64,000 nucleotides of DNA. Origin: Campylobacter sputorum (GTDB taxonomy: Bacteria; Campylobacterota; Campylobacteria; Campylobacterales; Campylobacteraceae). The notes beneath the pieces are model-generated. The model did not search any database and was not told the DNA's origin. It saw only the letters and a list, made by a program, of their open reading frames with translations. Made by a program: the position numbers and the translations under genes. The stretch spans positions 1,426,001 to 1,490,000 of the forward strand of contig NZ_CP019685.1 in the NCBI RefSeq assembly GCF_002220775.1. Direction: 5' to 3'. Positions 1 through 8,239 of this stretch are shown in pieces (the stretch's first letter is position 1; each line of letters starts with the position of its first letter).

Positions 1-264
1 TCCAATAAGTACAAAAACGGATAAAATCATAATATAAGAATTATAGCTGATATCAAATTTAAGCACAGAAGCCATGTTAAAACCACTTAAAGCTACAAGC
101 GTAAGAATTGTGTAGTAAAATGGAAAAAAATTGCGAAGCCTAATGGCGTATCTGACATCGCCCACTTTATAATTTATAAGCAAAAAATGAACAAATACGG
201 CGACTAAAATCACGCAAACAAAAACAATATGCATTTTATAGCTTGTAATATAAAAAAGCTCCAT
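1..264 (-). CDS. Integral membrane protein, partial (C-terminus beyond window)
   Basis: An open frame on the minus strand starts with ATG at 264 and runs off the left edge after 88 codons. The visible part is very hydrophobic, with about three membrane segments (near residues 12-32, 48-66 and 75-88) separated by short basic stretches. The start overlaps the stop of the upstream lipoprotein gene by one base (TAATG), so the two are probably translated together at the end of the queD operon. In C. jejuni the gene at this place encodes a haem-binding-type protein, but I see no diagnostic motif here. Family unknown; the call of membrane protein is firm. Confidence 0.6.
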   Translation of the reverse strand, partial: MELFYITSYKMHIVFVCVILVAVFVHFLLINYKVGDVRYAIRLRNFFPFYYTILTLVALSGFNMASVLKFDISYNSYIMILSVFVLIG

Positions 265-443
265 TACTGCTCTGCTACTGGCTCTGGTGGACTTTGCAAA
301 TCGATATTTGGCTTATTTTCATTAATGCCAATTGGAACATCATTTGGCGGATCTGTAAAATTTCTATCCACAATTTCCTTTGGCTCATCGCTACAAGCAG
401 TTAAAAAAAACATAAACATAAAAAATAAAAATATTTTTCTCAT
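264..443 (-). CDS. Small lipoprotein, 59 aa
   Basis: This short minus-strand gene begins one base after the queD stop and ends by overlapping the next membrane-protein gene. The product has a basic start, a phenylalanine-rich hydrophobic segment and the lipobox LTAC around residues 14-17. That predicts a lipid-anchored mature peptide of about 43 residues, rich in Asp, Glu, Asn and Pro. No domain is recognisable. Its tight placement at the end of the operon supports it being real. Function unknown. Confidence 0.6.
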   Translation of the reverse strand: MRKIFLFFMFMFFLTACSDEPKEIVDRNFTDPPNDVPIGINENKPNIDLQSPPEPVAEQ

Positions 444-1025
444 TTAGCACTCTTTTTTGGTTTGTATCATTTTACCAGCTTTAATCTTTTCAAACAATAA
501 TTTATCTTCCCATTCATCTATTATATCTGGCGAAAATTTAATCTCTTCAAGTTCTATTTTACCCATATTTTCATTATATGCATCATCTCTAAAACATTGC
601 GCGTAGCTAGTTGCAGTTTCGTGAACTATAATGCTATAAAGTTTAACATTTTTCTCTCCATTATTCATCAAACTCAGCGATAAAAGTTTGTCAATTAGCA
701 CAAAAAATATCCTGCAAAACTGCTCTGCGCTTGGATTTTGCGGTATTTCTATCCATCTTTTTGAATGCTTTTTCATATCCTTTATATAATTTTCATCATC
801 TTTGCTATAAAGTGTAGTTGCATGATCAAAGCTATCTATAATAGTTTTTATGCCATCTTTCATTAATCCAAAATCATAAACCATACCAGCGTTATCTAAA
901 AAATTTGAATCAAGCAAAACCTCACATTTATAAGAATGCCCGTGTATACTTGTCTTGCATCTTTTTGAACTACAAAATCTTACAATGTGAGCATTTTCAA
1001 AATCAAATATCTTTCTTATTATCAT
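444..1025 (-). CDS. queD: 6-carboxytetrahydropterin synthase QueD
   Basis: QueD converts dihydroneopterin triphosphate to 6-carboxy-5,6,7,8-tetrahydropterin, the first committed step towards queuosine after GTP cyclohydrolase. The 193-residue product carries the zinc histidines of the family: H13 in the N-terminal strand and the HGH pair H28/H30, with a nearby cysteine at C23. The later DFG, FDHA and PSAE motifs are also typical of the 6-pyruvoyl-tetrahydropterin synthase fold. It overlaps queE by one base, and moaA lies just upstream, giving a moaA-queE-queD operon as in C. jejuni. The length is greater than E. coli QueD (about 120 aa) because of insertions common in this group. Confidence 0.93.
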   Translation of the reverse strand: MIIRKIFDFENAHIVRFCSSKRCKTSIHGHSYKCEVLLDSNFLDNAGMVYDFGLMKDGIKTIIDSFDHATTLYSKDDENYIKDMKKHSKRWIEIPQNPSAEQFCRIFFVLIDKLLSLSLMNNGEKNVKLYSIIVHETATSYAQCFRDDAYNENMGKIELEEIKFSPDIIDEWEDKLLFEKIKAGKMIQTKKEC

Positions 1026-1777
1026 TAAACTCCCTCTTTATCATTCCATAGTCTGATATGAAGCCTGTCTGTGTAATTATACCCATTTTTTATACAAAAA
1101 TCACAAACTTTGGCTGCGTTTGAAATAATCTCGGTTTGTGTTGCACCCATTGGCATGCAATAAACTTCATTTGGCACAATGTCTAAAATTTCTTTTATCT
1201 CTTTACTTAAATTTGATATATCCTTTGCGTTTAAAACAAATTTATAAAAACTATCTTTTGCGTTTTTATTTATAGCTCTAAGAGCATCTAAATTTATACG
1301 ATTTTGCATGATTTCTCCGCTATTTGATAGCTTTATGCTTACACAAAAAATACAATTTTTTAAAAAGCTAAATTTATCAAAATCAACAAAAACACTGCCA
1401 TTTGTCTCAAAATGCACCTCAAATTTATGATTAAGAAGATAATTTATAAATTCGCAAAAAATATCATTTTTATGATGAATTAAAGGTTCGCCACCAGTTA
1501 TTACTACGATAGGTTTTAAATTTATTGGAATTTTTGCAACACTTAGGCTTAGGAGTTCTTGTAAATTTGAAATATTTTGATATGAAAAATGCGAAGTTTC
1601 AACAGCTTTTATAGTATCACAACCTACCAAAATTTCACTTGTTTTTGGGGATTTTAAATTTACACCAAAACCTCTACATCTAAGATTACACCCAGCAAAT
1701 CTTACAAAAAGTGCATATTTGCCAGAGTATTTACCCTCGCCTTGGATACTTATAAAACTCTCAACTAATCTTAACAT
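1025..1777 (-). CDS. queE: 7-carboxy-7-deazaguanine synthase QueE (radical SAM)
   Basis: QueE rearranges the QueD product into 7-carboxy-7-deazaguanine using a radical-SAM [4Fe-4S] cluster. The N-terminal SIQGEG motif and the glycine-rich GGEPL motif are clear. The cluster cysteines are unusual: C30 and C34 are three apart, but the third, in a GCDT motif, is C53. This gives CX3CX18C instead of the common CX3CX2C; some QueE enzymes are known to have insertions here. It overlaps moaA and queD by single bases, so the three are translationally coupled. The 250-residue length fits the family. Confidence 0.9.
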   Translation of the reverse strand: MLRLVESFISIQGEGKYSGKYALFVRFAGCNLRCRGFGVNLKSPKTSEILVGCDTIKAVETSHFSYQNISNLQELLSLSVAKIPINLKPIVVITGGEPLIHHKNDIFCEFINYLLNHKFEVHFETNGSVFVDFDKFSFLKNCIFCVSIKLSNSGEIMQNRINLDALRAINKNAKDSFYKFVLNAKDISNLSKEIKEILDIVPNEVYCMPMGATQTEIISNAAKVCDFCIKNGYNYTDRLHIRLWNDKEGV

Positions 1778-2739
1778 TAACCGCCCGTCTCGTAAAAAGC
1801 TCGATTTGAAATTTCATTAGTATCTTCGCCCCATCTATTTTTTTCTGGCTTATTATTTATAACATTTCGCAAAATTTCGCTAGCAGCAGCTATATCTCCA
1901 TCTTTAACAGATTTTTTTATACTAAGTGCATCATCAAAATACAAACAAGGTATAAGTAAGCCCTCAGCGCTTAATCTAATACGATTACAGCTTTGACAAA
2001 AGTCGTGTTTATGAGGTGCAATTATACCAAACTTATAACCATCTTCTAGTTCAAAAAGCGAAGATGGTGAATTTGGCTCTTTTTGAAGTTCTTTTATGAA
2101 ATGTTTTTTAGAAATTATATTTAAAATATCATTTTTATCTAAACCTTTTATTTCGTTGCTTCCGTGCGTATTTTCCATATATTCTATAAATCTTATTTGA
2201 GCATTTTTTGATTTAGCAAAATTGATTAAATCAATCAATTCATCATCATTTATTCCTTTTAATGCAACTGTATTTAACTTGATTTTAAAACCATTTTCAA
2301 CTCCAGCTTCTATGCCTTTCAAAACATTGCCTAATATATCTTTTTGTGATATAAATTTAGCTTTCTTGGGATTTAGTGTGTCAAGCGAAATATTTAGTCT
2401 TTTTAATCCAGCACTTTTAAGTAAGGCTGCTTTATCTTTTAAAAAATACCCATTTGTAGTCATTGCAAGATCAAGTCCTTTTTTATAGTCATTTATCATA
2501 GCTATAAATTTATCCACATCTTGCCTTATAAGAGGTTCGCCACCTGTTATTCTTATCTTATCAATACCCTCATCTATAGCGACTTTTACAAACAAAAACA
2601 ACTCTTCAAAACTAAGCAAATTCTCTTTTGGCTGCCACTCAAATGGATTTGTAGGCATACAATATTTGCATCTAAAATTACACCTTTCAGTAACCGAAAC
2701 TCTTAGATAATTTATTTTTCTTCCATATTTGTCTATCAT
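1777..2739 (-). CDS. moaA: GTP 3',8-cyclase MoaA
   Basis: MoaA starts molybdenum-cofactor synthesis by rearranging GTP with a radical-SAM mechanism. The 320-residue protein has the N-terminal cluster motif C20-X3-C24-X2-C27, the GGEPL motif near residue 66, a C-terminal second cluster motif ([10 protein letters not shown] followed by a third Cys about 14 residues on) and the essential Gly-Gly tail (ends ETGG). A ribosome-binding site AGGAAA lies just before the ATG. It is followed by queE with overlap. Molybdopterin is needed by formate dehydrogenase, which would feed the hydrogenase at the right end of the window; that link is inference. Confidence 0.96.
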   Translation of the reverse strand: MIDKYGRKINYLRVSVTERCNFRCKYCMPTNPFEWQPKENLLSFEELFLFVKVAIDEGIDKIRITGGEPLIRQDVDKFIAMINDYKKGLDLAMTTNGYFLKDKAALLKSAGLKRLNISLDTLNPKKAKFISQKDILGNVLKGIEAGVENGFKIKLNTVALKGINDDELIDLINFAKSKNAQIRFIEYMENTHGSNEIKGLDKNDILNIISKKHFIKELQKEPNSPSSLFELEDGYKFGIIAPHKHDFCQSCNRIRLSAEGLLIPCLYFDDALSIKKSVKDGDIAAASEILRNVINNKPEKNRWGEDTNEISNRAFYETGG

Positions 2740-2751
2740 AATTTTCCTAAT

Positions 2752-3276
2752 TTATGTACGCAAAAGACCTCTGATTTTTAGTATCAAATTTACTTTACCT
2801 ACACTTAATTGTAAATCTTTCGCAATACTTTCAACGCTTAATCCGTTATTATAAAGTGATACTATTTTTTCTTCATCGCTTCCATTATTTGGTGGAGAAA
2901 TTTTAGTTATACTTTTTGTTCTTTCTTCAAGATCATAAATTCTATCTTGTTGTTCTGATTGAAAATTTTCTATAGCTTGTTCTATATTTTGTATAGAGTT
3001 AATCACAGGTATGATTTTATCATTTATCTCAGATTGTATTTTTAATGCAAGTTTTTCTTCTATATTTTGTAAATCTTCAGTTTCTTTAGGCAATGAAGCG
3101 GTTATTTCTAAAGTTTGAAGTTGTTTTTTTATAGCATGATTTTCTTTCATTAAACTATCTAAAATTTTTTCGTATTTTGAAAATTTTCTAGTCATTTCAG
3201 AATCTTTCATATAAGAAAGTGCTATAACTATTAGCAAAACAACGCCAAATGCTATAAATGCTATGATTTCTATCAT
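2752..3276 (-). CDS. Membrane-anchored coiled-coil protein with C-terminal HTH-like segment
   Basis: The 174-residue product has one N-terminal membrane helix (residues 3-22), then a long charged coiled coil (about 30-125). The last 40 residues resemble a small helix-turn-helix (IVSLYNNGLSVESIAKDLQLS). The ATG overlaps the stop of the upstream gene (ATGA). The position between ubiA and moaA matches the C. jejuni Cj0162c locus. This resembles the DUF6115-type Campylobacterota proteins, whose function is unknown. The HTH-like end on a membrane anchor could bind DNA or a partner, but nothing visible decides this. Confidence 0.6.
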   Translation of the reverse strand: MIEIIAFIAFGVVLLIVIALSYMKDSEMTRKFSKYEKILDSLMKENHAIKKQLQTLEITASLPKETEDLQNIEEKLALKIQSEINDKIIPVINSIQNIEQAIENFQSEQQDRIYDLEERTKSITKISPPNNGSDEEKIVSLYNNGLSVESIAKDLQLSVGKVNLILKIRGLLRT

Positions 3277-3797
3277 AAAAGGCCTTTCATTTCGCGTATT
3301 AACTCTCGCTCTCTTTGAGAGACATAACTATCCCAATCTTTTTCATCACTAAAGCTCATTTTATCAATGCTAGCTATACTTTTACTTTTTGCTATAAATA
3401 CTACAGGAACTTCCCTTTTAGGAAATACTGGCAAAAATATTCTGCCATAATATTTATTATTTATATCAAATTTTTCATCTTTTATCTTAAAATATCCGTA
3501 TCCAATAGAAATTATATGGCTTTTGTTGCTTAAATTTAAATAAGTATCAGCGTGATTTCCATCTAATTTTTTATAAAGCATATCTACCTTTTTATGCAAT
3601 TCTACAATAAGACTTAGCAAAATTTTATCAGTTTCATCAGCATTACCATTTGCTTTTTGATGTCTAATCCACTCATTTATAGAATCAACACTATCTTTTG
3701 ATAAGGTATCAAATTCTTCCATAAATTCTATTTCATTTTTTTCAAATTTATCAAATTTAATGTCTAAAAAGGCATCCACTAATCTTACATCGTCCAT
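3273..3797 (-). CDS. Conserved Campylobacter protein of unknown function (possible divergent PilZ-like fold)
   Basis: A soluble, acidic 174-residue product. I place the start at 3797 because a GGA Shine-Dalgarno lies 8 bases upstream; a TTG four codons earlier is also open. The first half is helical, with a predicted coiled coil around the segment LIVELHKKVDMLYKKLDG. The second half is strand-rich (IISIGYGYF, YYGRIFLPVFP, VPVVFIAK), vaguely like atypical PilZ proteins, but the RxxxR and DxSxxG c-di-GMP motifs are absent. It overlaps both neighbours, so it belongs to the ubiA-moaA-queD operon. No function can be assigned. Confidence 0.55.
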   Translation of the reverse strand: MDDVRLVDAFLDIKFDKFEKNEIEFMEEFDTLSKDSVDSINEWIRHQKANGNADETDKILLSLIVELHKKVDMLYKKLDGNHADTYLNLSNKSHIISIGYGYFKIKDEKFDINNKYYGRIFLPVFPKREVPVVFIAKSKSIASIDKMSFSDEKDWDSYVSQRERELIREMKGLL

Positions 3798-4660
3798 AAA
3801 TCTATCCAAATAAAAACAAACAACATTATGCCAAGATATCCATTTAATGTGAAAAACGCTTTATCTATCTTGCTAAAATCTTTTCTCACAATTTGATGCT
3901 CTTTAAACAATATAAAAGCACTCAAAATGATACCAAAATACGCCCATCCACCAAGATTAGCAGACCATGCAAATAATAACCAAAATATAATAGTTATAAA
4001 GTGAAACATAGCAGATATAAACATAGAAGCCTCTACACCATATCTTGATGGTATGCTAAAAAGTCCGGTTTTTTTGTCATAATCAATATCTTGAAGTGAA
4101 TAAAGCACATCAAATCCAGCAACCCAAAATGATACACCAAAACAAAGCAAAACACTCCAAAGTGGTATATCAGCACTTACAGCAACAACCCCAGCAATAG
4201 GTGCTAATCCTTCACAAAGCCCCAAAACCACATGAGCAAGCGAACTAAATCGTTTAAAAAATGAATATCCACCAAGTGCTATAAGTATAGGAAAAGAGAG
4301 TTTAAAAGCTAAATCATTTATGAAATATGCTATAAAAATAAAAGCAAAAGCGTTAAAAATTATAAAAATAATTAAATTTTTTTTGCCAATTCTGCCATCA
4401 ACACTTGGTCTATTTGCACATCTAGGATTTGGTTTATCTATATCCTCATCAAGATATCTATTTGTAGCCATCGCAAAATTTCTTGCAGTAACCGCACAAA
4501 GTGTACCTAATATAAAAAGTTTTATACCAAACCACATTGTGCCATTATCTATCTTAGAAGCCACTATCATTGACATAAAAATGAATGGTAACACAAATAC
4601 AGAGTGCTTAAAAACTATAAGCTCATTAATATCTTTTAAAACTTGCATAAATTTATTCAT
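3785..4660 (-). CDS. mqnP: UbiA-family prenyltransferase, probably MqnP of the futalosine menaquinone pathway
   Basis: UbiA-type enzymes attach a polyprenyl chain to an aromatic ring in the membrane. The 291-residue protein has about eight membrane segments. It carries both Asp-rich metal-diphosphate motifs: NRYLDEDID near residues 67-75 and DVLYSLQDIDYD near 180-190. Campylobacter makes menaquinone, not ubiquinone, and the window also encodes MqnD (34817-35683), so the acceptor is more likely a 1,4-dihydroxy-6-naphthoate-type ring than 4-hydroxybenzoate. Annotations often read ubiA; the mqnP symbol is inference. It is the first gene of the minus-strand operon and has its own promoter at 4692-4697. 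Confidence 0.8.
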   Translation of the reverse strand: MNKFMQVLKDINELIVFKHSVFVLPFIFMSMIVASKIDNGTMWFGIKLFILGTLCAVTARNFAMATNRYLDEDIDKPNPRCANRPSVDGRIGKKNLIIFIIFNAFAFIFIAYFINDLAFKLSFPILIALGGYSFFKRFSSLAHVVLGLCEGLAPIAGVVAVSADIPLWSVLLCFGVSFWVAGFDVLYSLQDIDYDKKTGLFSIPSRYGVEASMFISAMFHFITIIFWLLFAWSANLGGWAYFGIILSAFILFKEHQIVRKDFSKIDKAFFTLNGYLGIMLFVFIWIDLWTM

Positions 4661-4691
4661 ATTTTACCTAGTGTCAAAATTTAGTAATTTT

Positions 4692-4697
4692 ATTATA
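4692..4697 (-). promoter_or_regulatory. Probable -10 box (TATAAT) upstream of the ubiA/mqnP operon
   Basis: A perfect TATAAT on the minus strand lies about 32 bases before the ATG, in an AT-rich upstream region typical of Campylobacter sigma-70 promoters, which lack a conserved -35 box. It would drive ubiA/mqnP through queD. Confidence 0.5.
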
Positions 4698-4847
4698 TTT
4701 AGCTTAATATTTAGTTAAAAACTTCGGTTTTTTTGGTATGAAAATATATTAAATTTTTTAAATTTGTAAATTTTGAAGCAATAATTAGCATAATTTATAA
4801 ATTTATAAGCTTATGTTTGATAGAATCATCAATTCTATTTATGTTGT

Positions 4848-4924
4848 GTCAAGGTAGCTCAGCTGGTTAGAGCGCTGGTCTCATAAGCCGGAGGTCGAGA
4901 GTTCAAGTCTCTCTCTTGACACCA
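4848..4924 (+). tRNA. tRNA-Met (CAT)
   Basis: A complete cloverleaf with encoded CCA: acceptor stem GTCAAGG paired with TCTTGAC, a D arm, an anticodon loop CTCATAA giving CAT, and a T arm with GTTCAAGTC. The anticodon can be elongator Met or the Ile2 tRNA with modified C34. The lack of the initiator features (a mismatched first pair and three G-C pairs in the anticodon stem) argues against initiator Met. A degraded toxin-antitoxin locus sits directly downstream. Confidence 0.93.
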
Positions 4925-4940
4925 TTTACTCTATTTTAAT

Positions 4941-5241
4941 TTAAAGTAGTAACTTTAAATTTAGCTCTTTTTTTCTAGTCAATAAATTGTTTTTAAAAAT
5001 ACCTAAAATATAAATATCGTCTTTTAAAATTTCAAATGGTATTACATAACCTTTAAAAATTAATTTTCTTATATTTTTATCATCTTTTATATTTTGGATA
5101 AGCTAACGGATAATATGGAATATTTTCAAGTTTTAGAAATAAATCATCACTAAATTTTAAGGCTCTGTTTATGCTATCTTTTTTTATAAAGTCTGTTATG
5201 TTTTCTAGCTCGCCATAAAACTGCTCTGTATAAACTAGCAA
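4941..5241 (-). pseudogene. RelE/ParE-family toxin remnant, frameshifted
   Basis: The minus strand holds two adjacent frames that together spell a ParE-type toxin. The first, from a TTG at 5241, reads LLVYTEQFYGELENI then KDSINRALKFSDDL and stops at about 5074. The second resumes one frame over with DDKNIRKLIFKGYVIPFEI and ends ILGIFKNN before a TAA at 4941. The SINRALKF, KLIFKGYV and ILGIFK blocks are characteristic of epsilonproteobacterial ParE/RelE toxins. A single indel near 5075 would restore the full frame of about 98 codons. It lies just after an antitoxin-like remnant. Confidence 0.7.
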
Positions 5242-5243
5242 AT

Positions 5244-5537
5244 TTAAAGCCCTAAAATGTGATTTTTGATATTTTGTTTTACTTCATCGTGACTTAAAAG
5301 TTTAGCCATTTTATTGTGTATAGCTTCGCTTCTTTTTTTCACTTCGTTGTAAATTTCATCATCACTTAAAATTGGTAAATTATGTTCTAAATTATCGCCT
5401 AAATACTCATTTATATTTAAGTCTTGGTTTTGTTCTTTTGCTAAGTTTTTAAGTATTTTTATGGCTTCATCTAAAAAGCTTTGATATTGTAAATAAAGGG
5501 CTCCATTTATGACTAACTGACTTGCAAAAATATGCTG
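5244..5537 (-). pseudogene. Antitoxin-like partner remnant upstream of the ParE toxin
   Basis: An open minus-strand frame of 97 codons runs from just after an in-frame TAG at 5538-5540 to a TAA at 5244, three bases before the toxin start. It has no plausible start codon near its beginning (it reads QHIFASQLVINGALYLQYQ), so the N-terminus seems lost. The C-terminal part (DDEIYNEVKKRSEAIHNKM) is helical and charged, as expected of an antitoxin that wraps a ParE toxin. The antitoxin assignment rests mainly on its position next to the toxin; the family is not recognised. Confidence 0.5.
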
Positions 5538-5540
5538 CTA

Positions 5541-5925
5541 AGTGTTAATAGCTAAGCAATACAAAAAATAAATTTAAACCACCAAATAACTTTTCTAAAT
5601 TTATATACTATGTTGTATAAAAAATTTATTTGTTTTAAAATAAATTAAAATCTTAATAGTAAATTAGCAATAAAGCAAATAAAATATCTAAACCGTAAGA
5701 TTATAAAATACTCATAAATTTAACAAATAATCTTAAAAAATTATATTAATTAATATATTTTATATTTTTCTATATAAATTTTAATTTTTATTTACAAAAT
5801 CCCTTAATTTAGTATATTAAATATATTTATAAAAAAACCTTTAAAATATAACTTTTTTATTCTTATTGATAATTTATATCGTTTAACTCTAAATTTGTTT
5901 AAGTAAGTTTAAACTTCACAAATGA
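5541..5925. other. AT-rich non-coding region before nrdD
   Basis: About 385 bases, over 80% A+T, with no credible open frame on either strand and no clear repeats. It probably holds the upstream control region of nrdD. Confidence 0.6.
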
Positions 5926-5931
5926 TATAAT
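5926..5931 (+). promoter_or_regulatory. Probable -10 box (TATAAT) of nrdD
   Basis: A perfect TATAAT lies 28 bases before the nrdD ATG. A GAGG ribosome-binding site follows at about 5948. No further operator is recognisable. Confidence 0.55.
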
Positions 5932-5958
5932 CCAAAATCACAATTTTGAGGTTACATA

Positions 5959-8064
5959 ATGAAAAAAATTTTAAAAAGAGATGGAAAAGAAGAGCTATTT
6001 TTATCATATAAGATAGAAGATGCTATAAAAAAAGCATTTGAAAGTGAAAATGAAGAGTATGATAACAAAGTATTTTACGGCGTTATCGATGAAATAGCAT
6101 CAAAAGAGATAACAGCAGTTGAAGATATACAAGATTTGATAGAAAAAAAGCTATTTGAACGCAAACATTTCAATGTTTTAAAAAGTTTTATGCTATATCG
6201 CCATACTCATAAAATGCAAAGAGAGCAAATTTTAGGATTAAATGAAGATACAACATACATAAACTCAACTCAAACCATAAACGAATATATAGGAAAACAT
6301 GATTGGAGAATTTTAGCAAATTCAAATGCAAGCTACTCAAACGCAGGACTTATAAACAACACCGCTGGAAAAGTTATAGCAAACTACTGGCTTGATAGTG
6401 TTTATAGCAAAGAGGAAGGATTAGCACATAGAAATGGGGATTATCATATCCACGATTTAGACTGCCTAACTGGGTATTGTGCGGGATGGAGCTTAAGAGC
6501 GTTGTTAAATGAAGGTTTTAATGGGGTTAGAGGAAGGGTTGAAAGCAGAGCACCTCATCATTTTAGAGAAGCGCTTTATCAAATGGCAAATTTTCTTGGA
6601 ATTTTACAAAGCGAATGGGCAGGAGCACAAGCATTTTCAAGTTTTGATACATATCTTGCACCTTATGTTTTTAGAGATAATTTAACAGATAGAGAGATAA
6701 AAAAAGCTATTACTAGTTTTGTTTTCAATCTAAATGTACCGGCAAGATGGGGGCAAAGTCCATTTACAAATGTTACGATAGATTTAACCTGCCCAGATGA
6801 CTTAAAAGATCAAATTCCAACAAGCCAAAACGAACATCTTTTTAAAGACTTAGACGATGAAATTCTTATAAAAAAGGCAAAAGAACGCGGCAGAGATAAA
6901 TTAATCGATATGACTTATGGCGATTTTCAAAGCGAAATGGATCGCATAAACATAGCATTTTACGAGGTTTTAACAAAAGGAGATAAATGCTCTCAACCTT
7001 TTACCTTTCCAATACCAACTGTAAATTTAACACAAGATTTTGACTGGAATAGCCCAGTGGCTAAAGTATTGTTTGAAAATACCGCCAAAATGGGCTCAAG
7101 TTACTTTCAAAATTTCATAGGAAGTCAGTATATCATAGATGAAAATGGAAACAAAATAGAAAATGAAAAAGCCTATAAACCAGGTGCAGTCCGCTCAATG
7201 TGTTGCAGACTTCAACTTGATTTAAGAGAACTACTAAAAAGAGGTGGCGGACTTTTTGGCTCAGCTGAAATGACTGGATCAATTGGCGTTGTAACGATAA
7301 ATTTAGCCCGTCTTGGTTATCTTTATAAAAATGATAAAAAGGCACTTTATGAAAATTTAGATAAACTTTTAGAACTTGCAAAAAGCACTCTTGAGAAAAA
7401 ACGTAAATTTATAAAAGAAATGTATGATAGAGGACTTTATCCATACACAGCAAGATATCTTAAAAATTTCAACAACCATTTTAGCACCATAGGCATAAAT
7501 GGTGCAAATGAAATGATAAGAAATTTTAGCAATGATAAAGAAAACATTACAACTAAATTTGGAGTTAAATTTGCCATTGAACTTATAGAACATTTAAGAG
7601 ACAAAATACGCTCTTTTCAAGAAAGCACTGGAAATCTTTATAATCTCGAAGCAACCCCTGCTGAGGGCACAACTTATCGATTTGCAAAAGAAGATAAAAA
7701 AAGATACGATGATATATTGCAAGCTGGAAGTGGCGATAACATTTATTATACAAACTCAACACAACTTCCTGCGTATTTTGGAGACGATCCGTTTGAAGCA
7801 CTTGATTTGCAAGATGAACTTCAATCAAGCTACACAGGCGGAACCGTTTTTCACTTATATATGAAAGAAAAGTTAAGTTCGGCTGAGGCTTGCAAAATGC
7901 TTGTGAAAAATATAGTAACAAATTACAAACTTCCTTATATTACAATAACCCCGATATTTAGCGTTTGTCATAAGCACGGATATATTTCTGGAGAGCATGA
8001 ATACTGTCCATATTGCGATGAAGAGTTACTAAATGAATATAAAAAAAATCAAAAAGGAGCATAA
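5959..8064 (+). CDS. nrdD: Anaerobic (class III) ribonucleotide reductase NrdD, body lacking the glycyl-radical loop
   Basis: NrdD reduces ribonucleoside triphosphates to deoxyribonucleotides without oxygen. The 701-residue protein starts with an ATP-cone allosteric domain (about 1-95), followed by the ten-stranded barrel. Cysteines that could take part in catalysis include C169 and C174 and the pair C415-C416. The C-terminus has the zinc motif, a Cys in VCHKHGY followed by CPYC. However, the protein stops about 15 residues after this motif, before the RVxGY glycyl-radical loop that normally ends NrdD. That loop is encoded by the separate gene starting two bases downstream. nrdG follows, so the three form an operon. 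Confidence 0.93.
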   Translation: MKKILKRDGKEELFLSYKIEDAIKKAFESENEEYDNKVFYGVIDEIASKEITAVEDIQDLIEKKLFERKHFNVLKSFMLYRHTHKMQREQILGLNEDTTYINSTQTINEYIGKHDWRILANSNASYSNAGLINNTAGKVIANYWLDSVYSKEEGLAHRNGDYHIHDLDCLTGYCAGWSLRALLNEGFNGVRGRVESRAPHHFREALYQMANFLGILQSEWAGAQAFSSFDTYLAPYVFRDNLTDREIKKAITSFVFNLNVPARWGQSPFTNVTIDLTCPDDLKDQIPTSQNEHLFKDLDDEILIKKAKERGRDKLIDMTYGDFQSEMDRINIAFYEVLTKGDKCSQPFTFPIPTVNLTQDFDWNSPVAKVLFENTAKMGSSYFQNFIGSQYIIDENGNKIENEKAYKPGAVRSMCCRLQLDLRELLKRGGGLFGSAEMTGSIGVVTINLARLGYLYKNDKKALYENLDKLLELAKSTLEKKRKFIKEMYDRGLYPYTARYLKNFNNHFSTIGINGANEMIRNFSNDKENITTKFGVKFAIELIEHLRDKIRSFQESTGNLYNLEATPAEGTTYRFAKEDKKRYDDILQAGSGDNIYYTNSTQLPAYFGDDPFEALDLQDELQSSYTGGTVFHLYMKEKLSSAEACKMLVKNIVTNYKLPYITITPIFSVCHKHGYISGEHEYCPYCDEELLNEYKKNQKGA

Positions 8065-8065
8065 A

Positions 8066-8236
8066 ATGGAATTTCCAAAAGAGTTAGAATCAAAAAGAAC
8101 AAAATGTGTAGTTTACACAAGAGTTATGGGATATTTAAGACCAGTTGAGAGCTTTAATTTAGGTAAAAAAGGAGAGCATAAAGAGCGTGTTCAGTTTGTA
8201 GAAAAATGCGATAAAAAGGAACAAAAAACAGCATAA
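8066..8236 (+). CDS. Stand-alone glycyl-radical peptide completing NrdD, 56 aa
   Basis: This small gene encodes a 56-residue peptide with the sequence block TKCVVYTRVMGYLRPVESF. The RVMGYLRPV motif matches the C-terminal glycyl-radical loop of class III reductases, with G22 as the predicted radical site. Its ATG is one base after the nrdD stop. An AAGGAG ribosome-binding site lies 10 bases upstream, inside the nrdD end, so it should be translated. It presumably docks onto the NrdD barrel and is activated by NrdG, as the autonomous cofactor GrcA/YfiD does for pyruvate formate-lyase. The same frame is also open upstream to 8033 through an A8 run, so fusion by slippage is possible. Confidence 0.88.
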   Translation: MEFPKELESKRTKCVVYTRVMGYLRPVESFNLGKKGEHKERVQFVEKCDKKEQKTA

Positions 8237-8239
8237 ATT

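Noticed and set aside
229-447. 72-codon plus-strand frame
   Set aside because: It is the antisense of the small lipoprotein gene, which has a lipobox and operon spacing.
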